DNA of 53,720 bases from CAYWKU01 sp964459325 (GTDB lineage: Bacteria; RBG-13-61-14; CAYWKU01), in NCBI GenBank assembly GCA_964459325.1, contig CAYWKU010000022.1, forward strand, positions 1-53,720. Direction: 5' to 3'. Under the pieces are notes generated by a model. It saw only the letters and a program-made list of their open reading frames with translations. It searched no databases and was not told the origin of the DNA. Below are positions 9,001-17,491 of this stretch, one piece after another; within the stretch, counting starts at the first letter, position 1; each line of letters starts with the position of its first letter. The translations under genes and the position numbers were made by a program.

Positions 9001-9115
9001 TGGGCATGAATTCCAGCGGAACGTTAAGGATGGAAATTATTCCCAGAATCAGCAGGCCCACATAAATCATAACCGTGGTGACGGGCCTTTTGAGGCTGTA
9101 GTCGGTGATTTTCAT
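6053..9115 (-). CDS. RND-family efflux transporter (second pump of the operon)
   Basis: A 1020-residue inner-membrane proton-driven pump of the RND superfamily (AcrB/MdtB/CzcA type), with the standard order: cytoplasmic ITDYSLKRPVTTVMIYVG start, TM1, a large periplasmic porter domain, TM2-6, a second porter domain and TM8-12. The TM4 motif reads GVGMLVDSSIVAMEAI, so the usual Asp-Asp proton-relay pair is a single Asp here; the matching TM10 motif is GIVVNNAIVLVDHV. It is the last gene of adaptor-pump-pump, with its ATG overlapping the stop of the preceding pump by 4 bases. Two unlike pumps sharing one adaptor recall MdtABC, where both pumps act in one mixed trimer. No outer-membrane channel gene is next to it. 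Substrate unknown. Confidence 0.9.
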   Translation of the reverse strand: MKITDYSLKRPVTTVMIYVGLLILGIISILNVPLEFMPKADFPEIDMEIPYPASSPLEVQKRITKKLEDAISTLPGIEKMTSRSSQTGAHMHIWFESGSNVDFEVLEVRERIDQVRDELPDDLDRIWLWKFDSESIPIIIMGVNADKWTPEVNEFVDRTMARDLRRVDGVANVEIWGQQKRRVLVEVDRSRLDKYGVSMVELYRALLANNVTLDSGQVHHRGLKYDVRIVGQAHGPEEIADFPVTENIKVGDVAEVGFDYTSTMFRGRINRRRAAVMLIRKESGANTVETCRRVRRTLDSISKNRKLRELGVETKVFFDQSTEITLAVSGLRKTGIEGAVLAFFVLLIFLRDVRSTAIISIAIPSSIMIAVLVMYLVLDMSFNMISLSGLMLGVGMLVDSSIVAMEAIYSHLQLGRSPPQAAKEGLKEVGAAISVATTTTLIVFLPLLFVSSGSETVIIMREFGTVLCLSIAASLLVALTLIPLLASFLGAKSAKVQTPGWFAAFRKRYMGMVGAALGHRKKALVMVVGFLFLTVLPFSLTEKEYVPQTAMRVVRTLVWVDRAKTLDEIDEMVDKIESRLWNRREEWGVDSMTAIFNRNFIEINMFLPIYETPKLLRNEVKERARKVLETEANWPGVTYDMENMGFEGAPAGGVNVRVLGENPEKLYRVAEDLREELKGVKGITEIKPLTRKAEREIDISMDRELAAVYGVDPTLAAYEIAYGIRGTRAGWVQYRDRQVDVVMQLREEDRENIPALQNYPLHNEKGQTIRLSSVATISPRPIPRSIHRENRRTRLKIPLEYEGRDLFRLKERITTALEDFPMPRGYKWTMGDRFDKVRTAFVVLLMALGLAVALVFIVMVAQFESFFLPFVIMFSIPFALTGAYWSLYLTGNTLNIISGAGMLLLTGIVVNNAIVLVDHVHNLRKKGYSARESLLQGSRDRFRPILMTAITTMVGLFPMALGANDQGRMIYSPLAIAVLGGLLTSTLLIPVVIPTIYSVSDSAVLRLRKWWAGVTSAARK

Positions 9116-12100
9116 TCGATTTCTTCACCCGGCGACTTGGGCGGCTGGAGGCCGCCACCGGGCCTTAGCCTGTCCAGCACCAGATAAACCGCCGGGATGC
9201 AGGTGAGAGTGAAAAAGGTGGCGCTGAGCAGGCCGCCTATAACCCCGATGGCGATGGGAGCCCGCATCTCCGCCCCCTCCCCGCCTATCAGCGCCATGGG
9301 CGCCATCGCCAACACCGTGGTCAGGGTGGTGATGAGGATGGGGCGCAGCCTTTCCGCCCCGGCCTGAATAATCGCATCCTTGCGCTCCATGCCGTCACGG
9401 CGGCGCTGATTGATGCGCTCGATGTACACTATCGCGTCGTTCACGGCGATGCCGACCATCATCATTATGCCGATGAAGCTGAATACGTTGAGGGTGGTGC
9501 CCGTCAAAAGCAGCATGAGCGCCACGCCGACCAGCGAGTACGGCACGGTGAACATTATCACGAAGGGGTGAACCAGCGACTCGAACAGGCTGGCCAGCAC
9601 GATATAAACCAGCGCGACGGCCAGCAACGTCGCCCCCGCCAGGCTTGCAAGCGACCGCTGCATCTCCTCGTTCTGGCCGGTAATTTTCCAGTAATATCCC
9701 GGCGGAAAATTCAGGCTTGCGAGCTTTGCCCTTATGTCGGAGACGGCGTCGCCAAGCGGCCTTCCCGAAAGGTCCGCGGTGACCAGCGATACGCGGCTGT
9801 TCCCGGAGCGGTTTATCACCCCCGGCCCCTGCGCAACTTGAAGGTCGGCAAGCACCCTCAACGGTATCGGGTCGCCGCCCGGCGGGGATACGCTCAACTC
9901 GCCCAGTCTGCCCACGTCGGCCCGGTCGCGCTCGCGCACCTTCACCACGATGTCCACCTGCCGCTCGCCTTCGTCCAGGTCGGTGGCGACCTCGCCTTTG
10001 ACTTTCTTGCGGATTTCGTCGGTTATCCCCGCCGGTGTCATTCCCATGGAAGCCGCCCTGTCGCGGTCTATGAGCACGTGCACTTCCGGGTTGGCCTGTC
10101 GGCCCGAGCTTTCCACGTCGTGAATGCCGGGAATTTCCGAAACTTCGGAGGCAACCCTGTCCGCCAGCTTCCCGAGTTGCTCGAGGTTATTGCCGATTAT
10201 CTCCACTTCTATCGGGGTCTTGTAGCTCAAAAGCGTGGGGCGGGTCATTTTAATTTCGGCGCCCGCAATCGCCTTGTGCAGCTTTTCCCTGAGCATGTCC
10301 ATGACCCGCACGTCGCCGATTGGCCTTTGTCTTTCGAGTGTCACCTGCACTTCGGCCAGGTTTTCCGCCTTTTTTTCCGCGCCCGCGGCGCTGCTTACGC
10401 CGTAACCCACGCTGCTGAACAAGTGGTCGATGTAAGCCTCCTCCCGGAGGGAATTGAAGGCCTCCTCGGTAGCCTCGACTTTGCGGTTGGTTCGCTCTAT
10501 CGGGGCGCCGGTGGGAAGCTCCATGTTCACGGTAAACTTGCCCTGGTCAACCGGCGGCAACAGCTCGAAGCCGAGTATGAAAACCACCAGCAGTGACGCC
10601 AGCGACAATCCCGCCGAGCCGGCCACGAAATACCCGGCCCGCGAAAGCACCTTCCCCAGAACCCACGGATGCGCGGCCCTAACCAGCTCGAAGCCCCGGT
10701 CGAAAGCGGCCAGCGCCGGCGACAGTAGTAAGTGGAAAAACTTCAGGAGCAGCCGCCACACCCGGGCTACGGTTCTTGCTCCCCACGCGGTAAACGGGCC
10801 GATTTTCGCCGCCTCGCCGCTTTCGACGGATGAGGCAGTTTTCCGGGTCATGCCCGACTTCAAAACAACGCTCAACATCGGCGCCAGCGTAAACGCCACC
10901 AGCTCGGACAGGATGAGGCTGAAGGTTACGGTCAGCGCCAGGTCGCGGAATATCTGCCCGGCGACGCCGACGACGAACACGATGGGGAAAAACACGGCGA
11001 TGTTGGTGATGGTGGAGGCGGTGATGGCGGTGCTGACCTGTGATGCGCCTTTCGACGCTGTGCCCTCGGCCTCCCCGCCTTCGGATTCGCGAATACGGAA
11101 TATGTTTTCCAGCACCACGATGGCGTTATCCACCAACAGGCCGATACCCAGTGCCAGCCCGCCCAGGCTCATGATGTTCCACGAAATGTCGAAAAAGTAC
11201 ATCAGGTTGAAGGTGGCCACTATGCTGGTGGGAATGGCCACGGCGATTATAAACGTGCTGCGGGCGCTCCTGAGGAAAAAGTACAGCACGATAATAGCAA
11301 TCAGAACGCCCCACAGCGCAGTGGTGTAAACCGCGCCTATGGCGTTCTCGATATATTCGGCCTGGTCGACCACCGGAATGATTTTAAGGTTCGACACCAA
11401 CGGCTCCTCACCGTCGGAGTCGCCCAGCAGCTTTTTCTCCGTCCATCCCAGAGCTTCGGCGGGAGAAGTTTTGGCGATGTCGGCTATTTCGCCCCACGCG
11501 GGTATCGCTTCCTTTTCCCCGGAACGGGCGAGCGAAGCCTTCAATTTATCGAGCGTGTTTCTCAGGCGGCGGCAGACGGCCACCACGTTGGCGTCGCCTT
11601 CCTTATAGATGCTTACCTGGACGCATTCTTTGCCGTTGAGCCGGGCGATTTCATCGCGCTCTTTCGGTCTCCGGGTAACGTCCGCTATATCCTTCAGCCG
11701 CACGGAGCCGACCGGCCCTTCCCGGGAAGCTTCACCTCCCCCGAAGGTCGCCGAAGGCACGCCGCCGACCATCGGCCCGGACGGCAGGCCGGCGAAGCCG
11801 TTCAGCGACGATACCGCCGCGCCAGCTTCCCCGACGCCGGATTCAAGGGAGCCGCCTCCGGTGTCGGCTCCGGCGGTGGAAACCTGCCCTTTGGCGACAA
11901 TCACAAGGTCCCGGATGTCGTCAATGCCGGTGAAAGCGTTGGTGGTTCTCACGGCAAGTTCGGAGTCGGCGTCGGTTAACGTGCCCCCCGCGAGGTTGAT
12001 GTTTTCCTTTTCGAGGCGATTGATAACCTGCCCGACAGTTATTCCCAACCGTGTCGCGCGGGCCTCGTCGACGGCGACCAGTATTTCCTCCTCGTGGCCG

Positions 12101-12624
12101 CCCTGCACTTTCACCGCCGCCGCCCCGTCTATCCTTTCCAGGGGCAGTTGAATGTCGTTTTCTGCGAAGTATCTGAGTTCCGAGAGCGGCATGTCGCCGG
12201 TAATGCCCAGGGTCATCACGGGGTCCTGGGACGGGTCGTACCGGAGGATGAGGGGCTTTTTCACGTCGTCGGGGAACTGGAGCATTTGCAGTTTTTCGCG
12301 CATCTCCATGGTGGCCAGGTCGAGGTTGGCGCCCCACTCGAACTCGACCACCACGTCCGACAGGCCGCTGCGGGAGACGCTGGATATAGTCACCACCCGG
12401 TTGATAACCCCCACCACCTGCTCCACGGGGCGGGTTACCATGTTCTCCACTTCGCTTGGAGCGGCCTGGGGGTATTCGGTGCGGATGGTTACCCGGGGAA
12501 AGGTTATCTCGGGAAGAAGGTTAACGGGAATCCCGGCCACGCCGACCAGGCCCAACAGGAGCACGCCCAGCACTATCATCGATATGCTGACCGGACGCCT
12601 GATGCTGAAATCGCTCAGTACCAT
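9112..12624 (-). CDS. RND-family efflux transporter with Gly/Ser-rich insertion
   Basis: An 1170-residue RND pump. The start VLSDFSIRRPVSISMIVLG and the periplasmic ITFPRVTIRTEYPQAAPSEVE are typical, as are TM4 GIGLLVDNAIVVLENIF (single Asp) and TM10 GIAVNDAIVYIERIN. It is about 130 residues longer than its partner. One extra piece lies in the first periplasmic domain (about residues 245-310): a Gly/Ser/Ala-rich stretch with GADTGGG, GFAGLPSG and ATFGGGEAS. A second extension lies in the loop before TM7 (about residues 600-660). The Gly-rich piece looks disordered and is not a usual RND feature. It is transcribed just after the adaptor (12-base gap) and overlaps the following pump by 4 bases. 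Confidence 0.9.
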   Translation of the reverse strand: MVLSDFSIRRPVSISMIVLGVLLLGLVGVAGIPVNLLPEITFPRVTIRTEYPQAAPSEVENMVTRPVEQVVGVINRVVTISSVSRSGLSDVVVEFEWGANLDLATMEMREKLQMLQFPDDVKKPLILRYDPSQDPVMTLGITGDMPLSELRYFAENDIQLPLERIDGAAAVKVQGGHEEEILVAVDEARATRLGITVGQVINRLEKENINLAGGTLTDADSELAVRTTNAFTGIDDIRDLVIVAKGQVSTAGADTGGGSLESGVGEAGAAVSSLNGFAGLPSGPMVGGVPSATFGGGEASREGPVGSVRLKDIADVTRRPKERDEIARLNGKECVQVSIYKEGDANVVAVCRRLRNTLDKLKASLARSGEKEAIPAWGEIADIAKTSPAEALGWTEKKLLGDSDGEEPLVSNLKIIPVVDQAEYIENAIGAVYTTALWGVLIAIIVLYFFLRSARSTFIIAVAIPTSIVATFNLMYFFDISWNIMSLGGLALGIGLLVDNAIVVLENIFRIRESEGGEAEGTASKGASQVSTAITASTITNIAVFFPIVFVVGVAGQIFRDLALTVTFSLILSELVAFTLAPMLSVVLKSGMTRKTASSVESGEAAKIGPFTAWGARTVARVWRLLLKFFHLLLSPALAAFDRGFELVRAAHPWVLGKVLSRAGYFVAGSAGLSLASLLVVFILGFELLPPVDQGKFTVNMELPTGAPIERTNRKVEATEEAFNSLREEAYIDHLFSSVGYGVSSAAGAEKKAENLAEVQVTLERQRPIGDVRVMDMLREKLHKAIAGAEIKMTRPTLLSYKTPIEVEIIGNNLEQLGKLADRVASEVSEIPGIHDVESSGRQANPEVHVLIDRDRAASMGMTPAGITDEIRKKVKGEVATDLDEGERQVDIVVKVRERDRADVGRLGELSVSPPGGDPIPLRVLADLQVAQGPGVINRSGNSRVSLVTADLSGRPLGDAVSDIRAKLASLNFPPGYYWKITGQNEEMQRSLASLAGATLLAVALVYIVLASLFESLVHPFVIMFTVPYSLVGVALMLLLTGTTLNVFSFIGIMMMVGIAVNDAIVYIERINQRRRDGMERKDAIIQAGAERLRPILITTLTTVLAMAPMALIGGEGAEMRAPIAIGVIGGLLSATFFTLTCIPAVYLVLDRLRPGGGLQPPKSPGEEIE

Positions 12625-12636
12625 TAGCCGGGTTGT

Positions 12637-13854
12637 TTAAGGGTTTTCGGCTTCGCTTCCGAGCGAAGCGGCGGGGGTGAAACCTTTGGGCATCGGCTCG
12701 CCTTCTTCGGACGAGCCGGCGAAGACAACGCGGTCGCCTTCGGAAAGCAGGTTCTGCCCTTCCACAATCACCCAATCGGAGAAGGAGGGTTTATCGCTTA
12801 AGATTTCGGCGTACTTATCGTCGGAGATTCCGGCCTTGACCTCGACGCGATGCGCCACCGGGCGATTTCCGTCGCCGGGCCTTACCACGAAAACGTAATG
12901 TGCGCCCTCTTCGCCCAGAAGCGCCTGTTTCAACACCACTTTGGTGGCCGGATGCACGTCGGTCTGTATGTACACTCTGGAAAACATGCCGGAAGTAAGC
13001 GCGCCGTCGGCGTTGGAAACCCTGACCCGCACTTCTACCGTGCCCGTCCGGGAATCCACCACCGGGCCGACAAATGACAGATCACCCGTGAATTCGCCTC
13101 CTCCTTTGGTATCGGAAAGGGCGTCCACTTCCAGCGTAACCGGGTTTTCGCCCACGCTTATGCGAGATACTTCCTTCTCCGTCACCCTTACCCTTACCCG
13201 CAGTGGGTCGAGAATTGCTACCCGGAAAAGCCGCTCGGCGGAGGAAACTTTCCGGTAAAGCTCGCAATCCTTCCGGGTAACGGTTCCTTCCAATGGAGAG
13301 CGGATTTCCGAGTATGAAAGCTTGAGCCGGGCCTGTTCGAGCGCCGTCCGGGCACTTTGCACCTGCTGCTTCGCAACCCGGTGCTGCGTGCGTAGCGAGT
13401 CGAATTCCTGCTCGCTTATAAGACCTCTCTCGAACAACCTCCTGTTGCGGTTGAGAGTGCTTTCCATATTGCCGCTGCTCACCAGAGCCTGGCTCAGCGC
13501 CGTTTCGGCCCGGTCGACGGCGAGCTTCAACTCCCGGTCGTCTATTTTAGCAAGTAACTGCCCCTTTAGTACTTTATCGCCCTCTTCAGCGTGAATTTCG
13601 GTAATATCTCCGGGTACTTTCGCGTACACGTCGGCCTTGTCCACCGGTTCGAGCGTTCCGGTGGCCCTTATGACCCGGCGCATGTCGCGTCTTTGTGGAT
13701 GAGCTGCCCGGACGGTTATACCGACCACGACGTCTTTACCGGGATTGGAGGGATTATTTAACTCGACGGCGGGTTGTCTTTTCTGGTATATAACCCCGGC
13801 CTCGAAAGCGATGGCGATTATAATCAACAGGCCGATAATCTTGAGAAATTTCAT
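12637..13854 (-). CDS. RND periplasmic adaptor (membrane fusion protein)
   Basis: The 405-residue adaptor links the inner-membrane pumps to an outer-membrane channel. It has one N-terminal membrane anchor (FLKIIGLLIIIAIAFEAGVIY), a split biotinyl-lipoyl domain (VYAKVPGDITEIHAEEGDKV, then SYSEIRSPLEGTV), a helical hairpin between them (about residues 110-180), a beta-barrel domain (LRVRVRVTEKEVSRISVGE) and a membrane-proximal domain ending in a Pro-rich tail. First gene of the three-gene operon, so the promoter should lie in 13855-13948. No TetR- or MarR-type regulator is adjacent. Confidence 0.9.
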   Translation of the reverse strand: MKFLKIIGLLIIIAIAFEAGVIYQKRQPAVELNNPSNPGKDVVVGITVRAAHPQRRDMRRVIRATGTLEPVDKADVYAKVPGDITEIHAEEGDKVLKGQLLAKIDDRELKLAVDRAETALSQALVSSGNMESTLNRNRRLFERGLISEQEFDSLRTQHRVAKQQVQSARTALEQARLKLSYSEIRSPLEGTVTRKDCELYRKVSSAERLFRVAILDPLRVRVRVTEKEVSRISVGENPVTLEVDALSDTKGGGEFTGDLSFVGPVVDSRTGTVEVRVRVSNADGALTSGMFSRVYIQTDVHPATKVVLKQALLGEEGAHYVFVVRPGDGNRPVAHRVEVKAGISDDKYAEILSDKPSFSDWVIVEGQNLLSEGDRVVFAGSSEEGEPMPKGFTPAASLGSEAENP

Positions 13855-13948
13855 GTACCCGGTTCCGCGCCCCTATCCGCGCAGTACTCCCTCCGCAAAT
13901 GAAATCAGCGTTTCGAACATAGTGAACACTCATATTAGGATATATATT

Positions 13949-14608
13949 TCAGGCGAGTTTTTCACCCAGAAGCCGGAGGAGCCCGCTTCCGTCGATAAAA
14001 AAGTAGATTCCAAAGGCCACCAGCACTATCCCGCAAACGGCGAAAACCGCCGTCTGCACCTTCGGGGTCATTACCCGTTTGCCCTTGTTGCTCATAAAGC
14101 TCAGGAGCCAGTCCCATCCCAAATCGACCGACCAGTGTACTATCATGAGCAGCGCCACGCCGATTACTCCCCACGCCAGGCTCCTGGTGATGAGCGCCGC
14201 GCCTATGGTGGCCCACCATATAAAGAAGTAGGGGTTGGAGGCGGTGGTTATAACACCGGCCTGGAGACTGCCGAAGGGAACGTTTTTGGCGCCCTCCCCC
14301 AGGGCGGAGCGCTCGCGAATCATGGCCATGCCCATCCATACGAGAAAACCCCCGCCCAGGATTCCGACCGCCATTTTCCAGGCGGCCATCTGGAAGAGCT
14401 TGCTCAACCCTAAAGCTATCAAAATAATGAGAGGAAACTCGACGATGCCGTGTCCCAGGGCTACGAGTATGCCGGAGCGGGAGGATTCCTGGCCCTTGAC
14501 TATCGCTGCCGCCGTCACCGGCCCGGGCATCATGGCGCCGGAGAAGCTGATAAAAAATACGCCGAACAAAAATACGGCCAGGTGTGCGCTTTCGACAAGT
14601 CCTTCCAT
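13949..14608 (-). CDS. LysE/RhtB-family exporter
   Basis: A multi-spanning inner-membrane protein of about 219 residues with the LysE-superfamily layout: six hydrophobic segments and the signature SGAMMPGPVTAAAI (near residue 25), then GHGIVEFPLIILIALG and a conserved TTASNPYFFIWWATIG. Family members export amino acids or other small cationic compounds. I choose the ATG at 14608 (EGLVESAHL...) because AAAGGG lies about nine bases upstream; the longer reading from 14659 adds a polar, poorly supported N-terminus. It is transcribed away from the riboswitch operon, so its promoter shares the 14609-14780 region. Confidence 0.85.
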   Translation of the reverse strand: MEGLVESAHLAVFLFGVFFISFSGAMMPGPVTAAAIVKGQESSRSGILVALGHGIVEFPLIILIALGLSKLFQMAAWKMAVGILGGGFLVWMGMAMIRERSALGEGAKNVPFGSLQAGVITTASNPYFFIWWATIGAALITRSLAWGVIGVALLMIVHWSVDLGWDWLLSFMSNKGKRVMTPKVQTAVFAVCGIVLVAFGIYFFIDGSGLLRLLGEKLA

Positions 14609-14781
14609 CACCGTGTTTCCCTTTGAAAGGTGGATATTAACATACCACGCTTCATTCACAATGTTAATTCTTTAAATCTAAGATAGAGAATCCGTGTTAT
14701 GAGATTCCGGATTTCCCAAAAAAGGGATTCGCGGGGTTCGTATCGTTTGACCTCGAACTCCCGGGTAGTTATCTTAAGTTT

Positions 14782-14884
14782 AATCTCCGAGCTTGTCCTC
14801 CTGCGGGTCTCGCAAAGCCTATGGAGGCAAGCCGACAGGGTGCGGCCGGAAACGGCCACGCCTCCCGTGCTTGGAAAGGAGATT
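14782..14884 (+). ncRNA. Moco/Tuco (molybdenum/tungsten cofactor) riboswitch
   Basis: The leader folds into the layout of the Moco RNA motif. A closing stem pairs AATCTCC (14782-14788) with GGAGATT (14878-14884). Inside are a CCTCC/GGAGG pairing around a small GCGGGTCTCGC hairpin, a stem GTGCGGCC-GGAAAC-GGCCACGC with a GNRA-like loop, and the conserved-looking segments CGACAGGGTG and CGCCTCCCGTGC followed by TTGGAAAGGAG. Moco riboswitches sense the molybdenum or tungsten form of the pterin cofactor and control its synthesis, transport and use; this one precedes tupABC and moa/moe genes and is followed by a terminator. I identified it from structure and position, not a covariance search. Confidence 0.8.
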
Positions 14885-14905
14885 GGCTCGACGATACCGA
14901 GCGCC

Positions 14906-14934
14906 AACCGATTCCGGCACGGGGTCGGTTTTTT
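14906..14934 (+). terminator. Riboswitch-controlled intrinsic terminator before tupA
   Basis: AACCGATTCC (14906-14915), a GGCAC loop and GGGGTCGGTT (14921-14930) form a ten-pair stem with G-U pairs, followed by a T tract. It stands 22 bases after the riboswitch closing stem and 22 before the tupA ATG. A competing hairpin (GCTCG at 14886-14890 with CGAGC at 14898-14902) lies between. This is the expression platform expected for transcriptional control. Confidence 0.75.
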
Positions 14935-14956
14935 ATTTTCAAGACCAGGAGAAAAA

Positions 14957-15796
14957 ATGAGACGAACTGTAATTTACGCTATCGCCTGTTTTATCGCCTT
15001 CGTAACCCTCATGGCTTTGTCCGTTCAGGCAAACGCAGCCGATGATGATGACGTCCTCCGGCTGGCCACAACCACCAGCACCGACAACAGCGGCCTGCTG
15101 GAGTACATCCTTCCCGAGTTCAAGGAGCGCACCGGCATCGAAGTGCACGTGATACCCGTCGGAACCGGAAAAGCCCTCAAACTGGGGGAACGCGGCGACG
15201 TGGACGCCGTGCTGGTACACGCTCCGGACGCCGAAAAACAGTTCGTGGAAGCGGGCTACGGCGTCAACCGCCGGGCCGTCATGGTTAACGACTTAGTAAT
15301 CGTGGGGCCTGCTTCCGACCCCGCCGGGATAAAGAAAGCCGACAACCTGAAAGGCGCACTCAAACGCCTGATAAAATCCGGGGCTACTTTCATAAGCCGC
15401 GGCGACGATTCCGGAACTCACAAAAAAGAGCGCAAGCTGTGGGAGATTGCCGGTGATAGGCCTTCCGGCGATAACTACCTCGAGACCGGCCAGGGAATGG
15501 AAGCTACGTTGCGCATAGCAGGCGATAAGGGGGCATACACGCTTACCGATACGGGCACTTACCTTTCGGCTAAGAATAAACTCGACCTGGAAGTGGTATA
15601 CCGGGGAGACCCGATGCTTGAGAACCCTTATTCGGCGATAGCCGTCAACCCCGCCCGGCATGGCCATGTCAATTACATGGGAGCGATGGCTTTTACAGCG
15701 TGGCTTACTTCGCCGGAGGGACAGGCGAAGATAGGGGCTTACAAGGTGCGAAACACAGTACTTTTCCGACCTGCGGCGATACCTCAAGAGGATTGA
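14957..15796 (+). CDS. tupA: Tungstate ABC transporter substrate-binding protein TupA
   Basis: Periplasmic oxyanion-binding protein of about 279 residues with an N-terminal signal peptide cleaved after about VQANA. The mature protein starts LRLATTTSTDNSGLLEYILPEF, the TupA signature (the TTTS...GL residues form the tungstate pocket), followed by GTGKALKLGERGDVDAVLVHAP and SRGDDSGTHKKERKLW. The start at 14957 follows an AGGAG about six bases away; the long reading beginning at 14699 would run through the riboswitch. First gene of tupABC-moeA-moaC-MOSC-moaA-moaB, so its expression should respond to cofactor via the leader. Tup systems have very high affinity for tungstate, which fits W-enzymes in an anaerobe. 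Confidence 0.92.
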   Translation: MRRTVIYAIACFIAFVTLMALSVQANAADDDDVLRLATTTSTDNSGLLEYILPEFKERTGIEVHVIPVGTGKALKLGERGDVDAVLVHAPDAEKQFVEAGYGVNRRAVMVNDLVIVGPASDPAGIKKADNLKGALKRLIKSGATFISRGDDSGTHKKERKLWEIAGDRPSGDNYLETGQGMEATLRIAGDKGAYTLTDTGTYLSAKNKLDLEVVYRGDPMLENPYSAIAVNPARHGHVNYMGAMAFTAWLTSPEGQAKIGAYKVRNTVLFRPAAIPQED

Positions 15797-15814
15797 AAGC
15801 AAAGGCTGATTATT

Positions 15815-16462
15815 ATGGAGTTGGGGGCCGAGACATTCGAGATAATGGGGGTATCCCTTAAGGTTTCGCTAGCAGCCACCGCGCTGGCGACGGCTCTCAG
15901 TGTTCCCGCCGGATTTACTATCGCCGTGAGGGATTTCCGGGGTAAGCGGACATTGGTGGCTATAATAAACACCCTCATGGCCCTGCCCACCGTGGTGGTG
16001 GGCTTGCTGGTGTACATGCTCCTCAGCCGCTCCGGCCCGATGGGGGAGCTGGGGATACTGTACACCCCGACGGCCATGGTGGTCGGGCAGTTCATACTGG
16101 CCCTGCCTATAGTTACGGCGTTTACTTACGCCGCAGCCGGCGGCGTGGACGAACGGGTGCTGGCTACCGCCCGGACGCTCGGCGCGGGGCCGGTTCAATC
16201 GGCGTGGATGGTGCTCCGGGAAGCGAAGCTGGGCATCATCGCCGCCGTGATTGCGGGCTTCGGAAGGGTCGTATCGGAAGTCGGCTCGGCCATAATGGTG
16301 GGCGGCAACATTCGCGGCTACACCCGCACCATGACCACCGCCATCGCCACCGAAACGGCCAAGGGCAACTTCGCGCTGGGAATTACGCTGGGGTTGATTC
16401 TTCTGGCCATCGCGCTTTCAATCAACCTGGCGGCTAACTCGTTTCTCGGGAAAAAGGCATGA
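15815..16462 (+). CDS. tupB: Tungstate ABC transporter permease TupB
   Basis: A 215-residue permease with about five membrane segments and the BPD-type coupling loop (DERVLATARTLGAGPVQSAWMVLREAKLGI, near residues 108-136; EAA-type motif). LMALPTVVVGLLVYMLLSRSGPMG is characteristic of TupB/ModB-like permeases. It starts 18 bases after tupA and overlaps tupC by 4 bases, indicating translational coupling of the transporter subunits. Confidence 0.9.
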   Translation: MELGAETFEIMGVSLKVSLAATALATALSVPAGFTIAVRDFRGKRTLVAIINTLMALPTVVVGLLVYMLLSRSGPMGELGILYTPTAMVVGQFILALPIVTAFTYAAAGGVDERVLATARTLGAGPVQSAWMVLREAKLGIIAAVIAGFGRVVSEVGSAIMVGGNIRGYTRTMTTAIATETAKGNFALGITLGLILLAIALSINLAANSFLGKKA

Positions 16463-17475
16463 GCTTTTCGGAAATATACAAGCTGCGCGGCATCAGGCGT
16501 TTTGCCGAGGGCGACCGGCCCATCCTTCACGTGGAGGATATGACGGTGACAGCCGGAGCGCTGGTGGCGCTGGTTGGCCCGAACGGCGCCGGTAAAAGCA
16601 CCCTGCTCAAGCTGATGGCGTTTCTGGAGGAGCCGGACGAGGGCGATATATTTTTCAAGGACGGAAAGGTAAAAAGCTCCGACATGCCCCGGCTCCGGCG
16701 CACGGTTACGCTGGTGGGACAGTCGCCCTTTCTGTTCAGGGGCGACGTTTTCAAAAACGTGGCATACGGCCTGAAAGTCAGGGGCGTGCCTAAAACCGAA
16801 TGGCCCGCCCGGGTGGCCGAAGCCCTGAACATGGTGGACCTGGGCGGCTTCGAGCGGCGCTCGGTCAGGGAACTCAGCGGCGGCGAGACTCAAAGGGTGG
16901 CCATCGCCAGAGCGCTGGTTTTTCAGCCGGAGGTGATTCTGCTGGACGAGCCCACCGCCGGGGTGGACGCTATGAGGGTGGAGATGGTGGACGAAATCAT
17001 CAGGGAAGCCAATCACAAACTCGGGGCGACGGTGCTGTTTTCCACCCACAACTTCGCGCAGGCTTACAACCTGACCGAAAACGTAATCCACATGTCGGCG
17101 GGCAGAATCGTGGACGAGAGAATAGAAAACGTTTTCCACGGGGAGGCTGAAGAATCGCCGGACGGGAGGCATCTGGTCATCAGCGGAGGAAAAAGGCTGG
17201 CGTTCGAGGGCTCCCGCAACGGCAGGCTGCGATTCATGATACCATCCAACGCCGTTGACGTATTCCCCGTCTCCGACGACTCGGGGCACGTAAACCGCTT
17301 CGAGGGAACCGTTACCCGTTTGGAAATGAGGGGAGGCAAGGTCAGGCTCAGGATTGACGGAGACCTTCGACTCAAGGCGGAAGTTGAACCGGAAAAGATA
17401 AGGAAAAATAATGTAAACGTAGGAAGCCGGGTCGCGGCCATTATCCCCCCGGAGTCCATAAAAATACTGGAGTGA
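16459..17475 (+). CDS. tupC: Tungstate ABC transporter ATPase TupC with C-terminal oxyanion-binding-like domain
   Basis: ATPase of 338 residues: Walker A GPNGAGKST (near residue 39), Q-loop VGQSPF, signature LSGGETQRVAIARAL (near 140), Walker B VILLDEP and switch His in FSTHN. The C-terminal 110 residues form an additional domain ending in FEGTVTRLEMRGGKVRLRIDG...GSRVAAIIPPESIKIL, a TOBE/Mop-like fold found in molybdate and tungstate transport ATPases where it can mediate trans-inhibition. The ATG overlaps the tupB stop. It energises uptake by TupAB. Confidence 0.9.
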   Translation: MSFSEIYKLRGIRRFAEGDRPILHVEDMTVTAGALVALVGPNGAGKSTLLKLMAFLEEPDEGDIFFKDGKVKSSDMPRLRRTVTLVGQSPFLFRGDVFKNVAYGLKVRGVPKTEWPARVAEALNMVDLGGFERRSVRELSGGETQRVAIARALVFQPEVILLDEPTAGVDAMRVEMVDEIIREANHKLGATVLFSTHNFAQAYNLTENVIHMSAGRIVDERIENVFHGEAEESPDGRHLVISGGKRLAFEGSRNGRLRFMIPSNAVDVFPVSDDSGHVNRFEGTVTRLEMRGGKVRLRIDGDLRLKAEVEPEKIRKNNVNVGSRVAAIIPPESIKILE

Positions 17476-17491
17476 AAGGTAGCATTAAAGA

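Noticed and set aside
13873..13920. 15-codon ORF (MFETLISFAEGVLRG) on the minus strand before the RND adaptor
   Set aside because: No ribosome site and no feature of a leader peptide; may be chance or a remnant.
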